Part shown: piece by piece, positions 6,637 to 10,141 of the stretch | How positions within the stretch are numbered: the stretch's first letter is position 1 | How the letters are laid out: the number at the start of each line of letters is the position of its first letter | Origin: an uncultured Bacilli bacterium | Lineage (GTDB): Bacteria > Bacillota_I > Bacilli_A > RF39 > UBA660 | Direction of reading: 5' to 3' | Length of the DNA: 10,141 nucleotides | Assembly (NCBI GenBank): GCA_934177545.1 | Contig: CAKPPI010000033.1 | Coordinates: 1-10,141 of the forward strand | Program-made: the position numbers and the translations under genes | Notes under the pieces: generated by a model | What the model was told of the DNA's origin: nothing | Database searches by the model: none | Seen by the model: only the letters and a program-made list of their open reading frames with translations

Positions 6637-7575
6637 CTACTTCTCATATTTATAAAATCCTTCACCACTAGCTTTTCCAAGTTTTCCTTCGTCTAAGTAT
6701 TTCTTTAGTAATTTATGCATTCCCTTAAAATTATAAGGAGCTAGAAAAGATGGTATCTTAACGTACATTTCTACTATATCATAAGCTGTTTTTAACCCTA
6801 CTGTATCTAGTATTTGAAATGGTCCTTCAGGTGAACCTGTTCCAATAGTCCAAGCTTTATCAATACTTGCTGGATCTGATATTTCATTGACTACTAAGTC
6901 AAGAGCAGAAAACAAGAAAGGTATTAACATAGAGTTTAAAAGATAGCCTGACTTTTCTTTTCTAACTGGTAGTGGTATCATATTAATTTCTTTAGCAAAG
7001 TTTAAGACTATATTAAAGTATTCTTCTTTTGTATCTTTCTGTTTCATTACCTCTGCTATATTATTTTTCCAAATAGAGTTAGCAAAATGTAGAGCTAAAA
7101 ACTTATCTGGTCTATTTGTATACTTAGCAAGACGACTTGGTAACATAGTAGATGAGTTAGTAACTACTATAGTTTTACTAGGTAGTACCTTACTAAGTCT
7201 TATAAACATATCTTTTTTAGCTTCAAGCTCTTCACTCATTGATTCAATAACTAAGTCAGCATCATTTACTGCCTTTGCTAAGTCTAGTTCTAGTTTTATA
7301 TTGTTAAGGGCATCTTCTGCTTTCTTTAAACATTTATCTTTATCAAAATCATCATATGATGATATTCCATTACACCAAGAATCATAAGATTTATCTTTAG
7401 CCATTAAATTAATAGACTCTATATAAGTTTCTTTTAGTTTAGCAAGTTTCGGTTTACATCTTTCTATACTTCCTTCACTTCTAAGATATATTACTACATT
7501 AAATCCCATATAGCTTGCTTGATAAGCTATCTGACTACCTAAAACTCCGCCTCCTAGTATTGTAATATTTTTCAT
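6637..7575 (-). CDS. 3-hydroxyacyl-CoA dehydrogenase family protein
   Basis: A 312-residue NAD-dependent enzyme that would interconvert 3-hydroxyacyl-CoA and 3-oxoacyl-CoA, in fatty-acid or butyrate-type metabolism. The Rossmann part opens with ITILGGGVLGSQIA (G8xG10xxG13). The catalytic set is present: Ser142 in TNSSTML, His163 in ALHFAN, Glu175 in NNIAEV and Asn214 in GYLLNSML. The C-terminal helical domain includes GTGSPEGPFQILDTVGL and ends KASGEGFYKY, as in 3-hydroxybutyryl-CoA dehydrogenases. It is slightly longer than the usual 280-290 because of extra sequence at about 50-90. No thiolase or crotonase is nearby, so the substrate is open. Its AAGGAG ribosome site lies inside the end of the kinase gene, with only 2 bases between stop and start, so the two are probably translationally coupled. 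Confidence 0.9.
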   Translation of the reverse strand: MKNITILGGGVLGSQIAYQASYMGFNVVIYLRSEGSIERCKPKLAKLKETYIESINLMAKDKSYDSWCNGISSYDDFDKDKCLKKAEDALNNIKLELDLAKAVNDADLVIESMSEELEAKKDMFIRLSKVLPSKTIVVTNSSTMLPSRLAKYTNRPDKFLALHFANSIWKNNIAEVMKQKDTKEEYFNIVLNFAKEINMIPLPVRKEKSGYLLNSMLIPFLFSALDLVVNEISDPASIDKAWTIGTGSPEGPFQILDTVGLKTAYDIVEMYVKIPSFLAPYNFKGMHKLLKKYLDEGKLGKASGEGFYKYEK

Positions 7576-7577
7576 AA

Positions 7578-9485
7578 TTAATTCATCTCCTTATCACTAC
7601 AAATAACAACTTCATCAACATTATCCCAAGATATCTTATTATCATTACCTAATAATTTTTTAAGTTTCTCATCAAGTTCATCTTTTTTAAATGGTTTAGA
7701 TAGATAATCACTAAATCCTAAGTTTTTATACTTTTCTTCACACCCAGATAAAGCATCAGCTGTAAGTGCTATTACTGGAGTTAGAAAACTATCATCTTTC
7801 TTTAATTCCTTTAGTGTTTCATCTCCACTCATTTCTGGCATCATTATATCCATTAAAATAACATCATACTTACTACCTTTACTTATCTTTTCTAAACATT
7901 CTTTTCCTGAATTACAATCATCAACTTGATATTTTAAGTCTTTAAGAATCTTAGTAGTTACTTTTATATTTAAATTATTATCATCTACTATTAATATTTT
8001 TTTATTACTAGTATTTATTTTGGTATTAGTACTATTACTCTCTTTATCTTTCTTAAGTTCTTGCCTCTTAGATATTTTTTGTGGAAGATTAACTACAAAT
8101 AATGATCCAGTTCCAAATCTACTTTGAACATTTATTTTACCATTCATTAAGTTAACTAATGATTTAGTAATAGCAAGTCCAAGTCCCGTTCCTTCAATAG
8201 TAGTATTTTTTTCATCTAGACGTTCAAATTTAGTAAATAGTTTCTCTATATTTTCTTTTTTTATTCCTCTACCCGTATCTTGAACACTTATTATTAAGTT
8301 ACAATTATTTCCCCTATTAATACATTTAACAGTTAAACTTACTTTTCCTTTATCTGTATATTTAATAGCATTAGTTAATAAGTTATTTACAACAGTCTTA
8401 ACATGAAGCTTATCACCTATTAATATATCTGGTATATCTATAGCTAAATTCATTTCAAATTCTATCGGTTTATCTCCTATTCTAGTAGCAGTTACTCTAG
8501 CTAGTTTAGTTATTTCTTCTTTAAAGTTATACTCTTGTTCTACTAATTCCATGTGATCATTTTCTATTTTATTAATATCTAAGATATTACCTACTATTTC
8601 AAGTAGAGTATCTGATGCATTTTTAATATCTGTTGTATCTTCTACTACTTCTTTAGGTACCCTATCTTTATAACTTTCTATATCTTCTGATAAACCAACT
8701 ATAGCATTAAGTGGTGTTCTTATCTCATGAGACATACTTGATAAGAAATCACTCTTAGCTCTATTAGCTTTCTCTGCTCCTGTCTTAGCAAGTTCTAGTT
8801 GAGCAATTAATTTTACATCAGGGTTTTCAATAGTAAAGTACATTAAGAAGGTTACAAATACAATCATAGATGTTGATAATAAGTATTCAGGATGAGCTCC
8901 TTGTATATAAGAAATCATACCTCCTAAGATAATATATAATATCATTGGATAATACTTCTTTTCAGTTATTCTTTTTATCTTAGTGATTAGTATTAATATC
9001 CATAAAATTGCATACCCTCTAGTAAAAGAGAAAACAAACTTTACAGCAGGTCCTGTTGAATAAACTATATCTTTACCACTAACATAATCCATCGGAAGTA
9101 TGAGTGCTAGTAAAAAAGAAAAGATAGTTAGTGCCATAACAGCTACTTTACTATAGAATATATATTTTTCTTTTCTCTCATCTGATAGTTTATCATTTAT
9201 TGATATAGCAAGAACATAATAAGAAACTAGTGAAGTATAACTTAAGATAAACAGTAAATAACTTCTTGCAAATATTTCATTTAATATTGGATACATATCT
9301 ATATGAAACATAAAGAAATAAGTACCAAGAGAAACTATACAACCTACTAAACAGGTTATTACTATATAACTATATATTTTAGTCTCCAAGTTTTTAGCAC
9401 GTGGTTTGGAAAAGTACACAATTGTTAATAATATGATATAAACTAAACTTAAAAGTGTAAAAGAATTCCCTGGATTTTTAACCAT
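7578..9485 (-). CDS. Hybrid sensor histidine kinase/response regulator with multi-TM sensor domain
   Basis: A 635-residue membrane protein. Residues 9-218 hold about seven hydrophobic segments. A short linker leads to the HisKA domain with phosphorylated His253 (SMSHEIRTPLN). The ATPase domain has an N-box at NNLLTNAIKYT (Asn372), G1 DTGRGI (403-408) and G2 GTGLGL (432-437). A Lys/Ser-rich linker (468-495) joins the receiver domain, with acidic Asp501/Asp502, phospho-acceptor Asp546 (ILMDIMMP), Thr575 and Lys597 (SKPF). All key residues are kept, so it should be active. There is no Hpt domain or DNA-binding output, so the next partner must be elsewhere. The ribosome site is weak (AGGATGG, about 9 bases upstream). 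It is the first gene of the operon with the dehydrogenase and the serpin-like gene; the ligand is unknown. Confidence 0.95.
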   Translation of the reverse strand: MVKNPGNSFTLLSLVYIILLTIVYFSKPRAKNLETKIYSYIVITCLVGCIVSLGTYFFMFHIDMYPILNEIFARSYLLFILSYTSLVSYYVLAISINDKLSDERKEKYIFYSKVAVMALTIFSFLLALILPMDYVSGKDIVYSTGPAVKFVFSFTRGYAILWILILITKIKRITEKKYYPMILYIILGGMISYIQGAHPEYLLSTSMIVFVTFLMYFTIENPDVKLIAQLELAKTGAEKANRAKSDFLSSMSHEIRTPLNAIVGLSEDIESYKDRVPKEVVEDTTDIKNASDTLLEIVGNILDINKIENDHMELVEQEYNFKEEITKLARVTATRIGDKPIEFEMNLAIDIPDILIGDKLHVKTVVNNLLTNAIKYTDKGKVSLTVKCINRGNNCNLIISVQDTGRGIKKENIEKLFTKFERLDEKNTTIEGTGLGLAITKSLVNLMNGKINVQSRFGTGSLFVVNLPQKISKRQELKKDKESNSTNTKINTSNKKILIVDDNNLNIKVTTKILKDLKYQVDDCNSGKECLEKISKGSKYDVILMDIMMPEMSGDETLKELKKDDSFLTPVIALTADALSGCEEKYKNLGFSDYLSKPFKKDELDEKLKKLLGNDNKISWDNVDEVVICSDKEMN

Positions 9486-9511
9486 CTTACATCGCCATCC
9501 TATCTAGTAAT

Positions 9512-9520
9512 ATAATATCA
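9512..9520 (-). promoter_or_regulatory. Possible extended -10 of the histidine kinase operon
   Basis: The minus strand reads TGA-TATTAT, an extended -10 (TGnTATAAT, one mismatch), about 27 bases before the kinase start and just after the terminator at 9532-9559. No -35 with proper spacing stands out; TTGTCT is present but close. The tiny gap between units makes a promoter here likely in principle. Confidence 0.35.
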
Positions 9521-9531
9521 TATTTTAAGAC

Positions 9532-9559
9532 AAAAAAGAGCATTTTTTTCAAATGTTCT
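9532..9559 (-). terminator. Rho-independent terminator after the lectin-like gene
   Basis: On the minus strand AGAACATTT (9559-9551) pairs with AAATGCTCT (9545-9537), one A-C mismatch, 5-base loop, then six U (9537-9532). On the plus strand the mismatch becomes a G-U pair and a T-run also follows, so it may be bidirectional. It lies 12 bases after the stop codon at 9572. Confidence 0.65.
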
Positions 9560-9571
9560 ATTTTTTACTTA

Positions 9572-10141
9572 TCATCCTATAGAATAAGGATTAAGTGATG
9601 AACCATCACCTTTAGTTATCAGTGTATTAGCTTTTAGGTTGATAACTGGGCGGACACCGAGGGAAGTCGCCACGCTATTCCACGGAAGCAAACTGCCTGA
9701 TGGCAACACATACCAAACGCTCGCATACGAGCTGTAAGAAGAGAAGCTAGACGGAGAGAGCGTCCAGAAGTACTTTCCATTATATAGATAATAATTACTA
9801 TTTGGTGAGTATGCTCCATTATAGTAAGCTCTTCCTCCAGCCAAAGCTACTTCATCTGCTGTTATCAATGCAACCGGATAATTTAACTTAGCACTCTCAT
9901 TAGACATTTTAAATTTATCATTATCCTGACTACATTTTAAACTTGGTTTTTTATTATCATATAAACGACTATATGCTCCATATAAAGTTGTTGGTGTTGT
10001 TAAATATCCTGAACCACTTGATATACTTCTATCACTACAGAATGTTTTATCTGCTAATTTTGAGGTATAACTTGTCATATTTGTTTTATACCAATTATCT
10101 AGTTTTGTTTTAATTGGTGAATCTGTTGTATTTGTTTGTGC
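9572..10141 (-). CDS. C-terminal part of a secreted/surface protein with DUF6273-like (C-type-lectin-like) domain, 5' end outside window
   Basis: The frame is open to the window edge, giving 189 codons. The ATG at 10078 is internal, because coding sequence continues before it (TTDSPIKTKLDNWYKTN). Landmarks are LDNWYKTN, TFCSDRS, YPVALITADEVALAGG, YFWTLSPSS, a Ser/Tyr-rich stretch, then LGVRPVINLKANTLITKGDG. This order is familiar from gut Firmicutes proteins of the DUF6273 or formylglycine-enzyme-like lectin fold, which often have a prepilin-type N-terminus; that part is not visible here. Stops are tandem TGA TAA. The last third of the domain has base composition unlike the rest of the gene: see the segment at 9643-9778. 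Function may be ligand binding at the cell surface. Confidence 0.75.
   Translation of the reverse strand, partial: AQTNTTDSPIKTKLDNWYKTNMTSYTSKLADKTFCSDRSISSGSGYLTTPTTLYGAYSRLYDNKKPSLKCSQDNDKFKMSNESAKLNYPVALITADEVALAGGRAYYNGAYSPNSNYYLYNGKYFWTLSPSSFSSYSSYASVWYVLPSGSLLPWNSVATSLGVRPVINLKANTLITKGDGSSLNPYSIG
9643..9778 (-). other. Adenine-depleted, GC-rich segment inside the lectin-like gene (candidate hypervariable region)
   Basis: By hand count, plus-strand 9661-9780 has 62 G+C of 120 bases, against 19 of 60 at 9781-9840 and 13 of 60 at 9901-9960. On the coding strand 9661-9760 has A 13, T 34, G 25 and C 28, while 9801-9900 has A 35 and T 26. Only adenine falls. The segment covers the stretch from YFWTLSPSS to GVRPVI, the surface loop end of the lectin-like fold. 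It includes runs of NNY codons such as AGC, TTC, TCT, TAC. This is the pattern left by adenine-specific mutagenesis in retroelement targets. No template copy or reverse transcriptase is seen here. Confidence 0.5.

Noticed and set aside
9634..9819. Minus-strand ORF of 61 codons
   Set aside because: It overlaps the lectin-like gene in another frame and stays open mainly because of the GC-rich segment; its Arg/Ser/Leu-rich product looks like a frame artefact.
1..10141. CRISPR array, tRNA or rRNA genes, complete insertion sequence
   Set aside because: No regularly spaced repeats, cloverleaf, rRNA-like stretch or transposase with paired inverted repeats was seen on either strand by eye.

Overview
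The window is AT-rich DNA from a low-GC Firmicutes-type bacterium (Bacilli/Clostridia or an RF39-like relative). The signs are strong GGAGG-type ribosome sites, extended -10 promoters, U-tract terminators, a type IV-pilin-like prepilin, a RhuM/Fic fusion protein and a hybrid histidine kinase. Intact genes use TGG for Trp and have no internal TGA, so the standard bacterial code applies. All intact genes lie on the minus strand; the only plus-strand coding signal is a short C-terminal fragment at the left edge.

In transcription order (right to left) there are four units. (1) 10141-9572 is the 3' part of a secreted or surface protein with a C-type-lectin/DUF6273-like end, closed by a terminator at 9532-9559. 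Its C-terminal 130 or so bases are strikingly poor in adenine on the coding strand (13 of 100, against 35 of 100 next door) while T stays high. This looks like the variable region of a diversity-generating retroelement target. (2) 9485-5564 is a tight operon of a multi-TM hybrid histidine kinase, a 3-hydroxyacyl-CoA dehydrogenase (2-base gap) and a membrane-anchored serpin-like protein, closed by a terminator at 5531-5556.

(3) 5502-2846 is a partly ruined redox operon. It begins with a frameshifted flavodoxin remnant and a carboxymuconolactone decarboxylase (CMD) remnant with a frameshift and two Trp-to-stop changes. Intact cupin, RhuM-Fic fusion and flavodoxin genes follow. The flavodoxin/CMD/cupin grouping is familiar in Firmicutes; the RhuM-Fic gene between cupin and flavodoxin looks like an insertion. 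The unit ends at a terminator at 2815-2841. (4) 2747-306 has its own well-formed promoter and encodes a pseudopilin followed by a U32/DUF3656 (RlhA-like) protein, with a possible terminator at 146-170.

The most interesting signal is the adenine-depleted segment at 9643-9778. No reverse transcriptase or template repeat is visible in this window, so the retroelement idea rests on composition and protein type alone.
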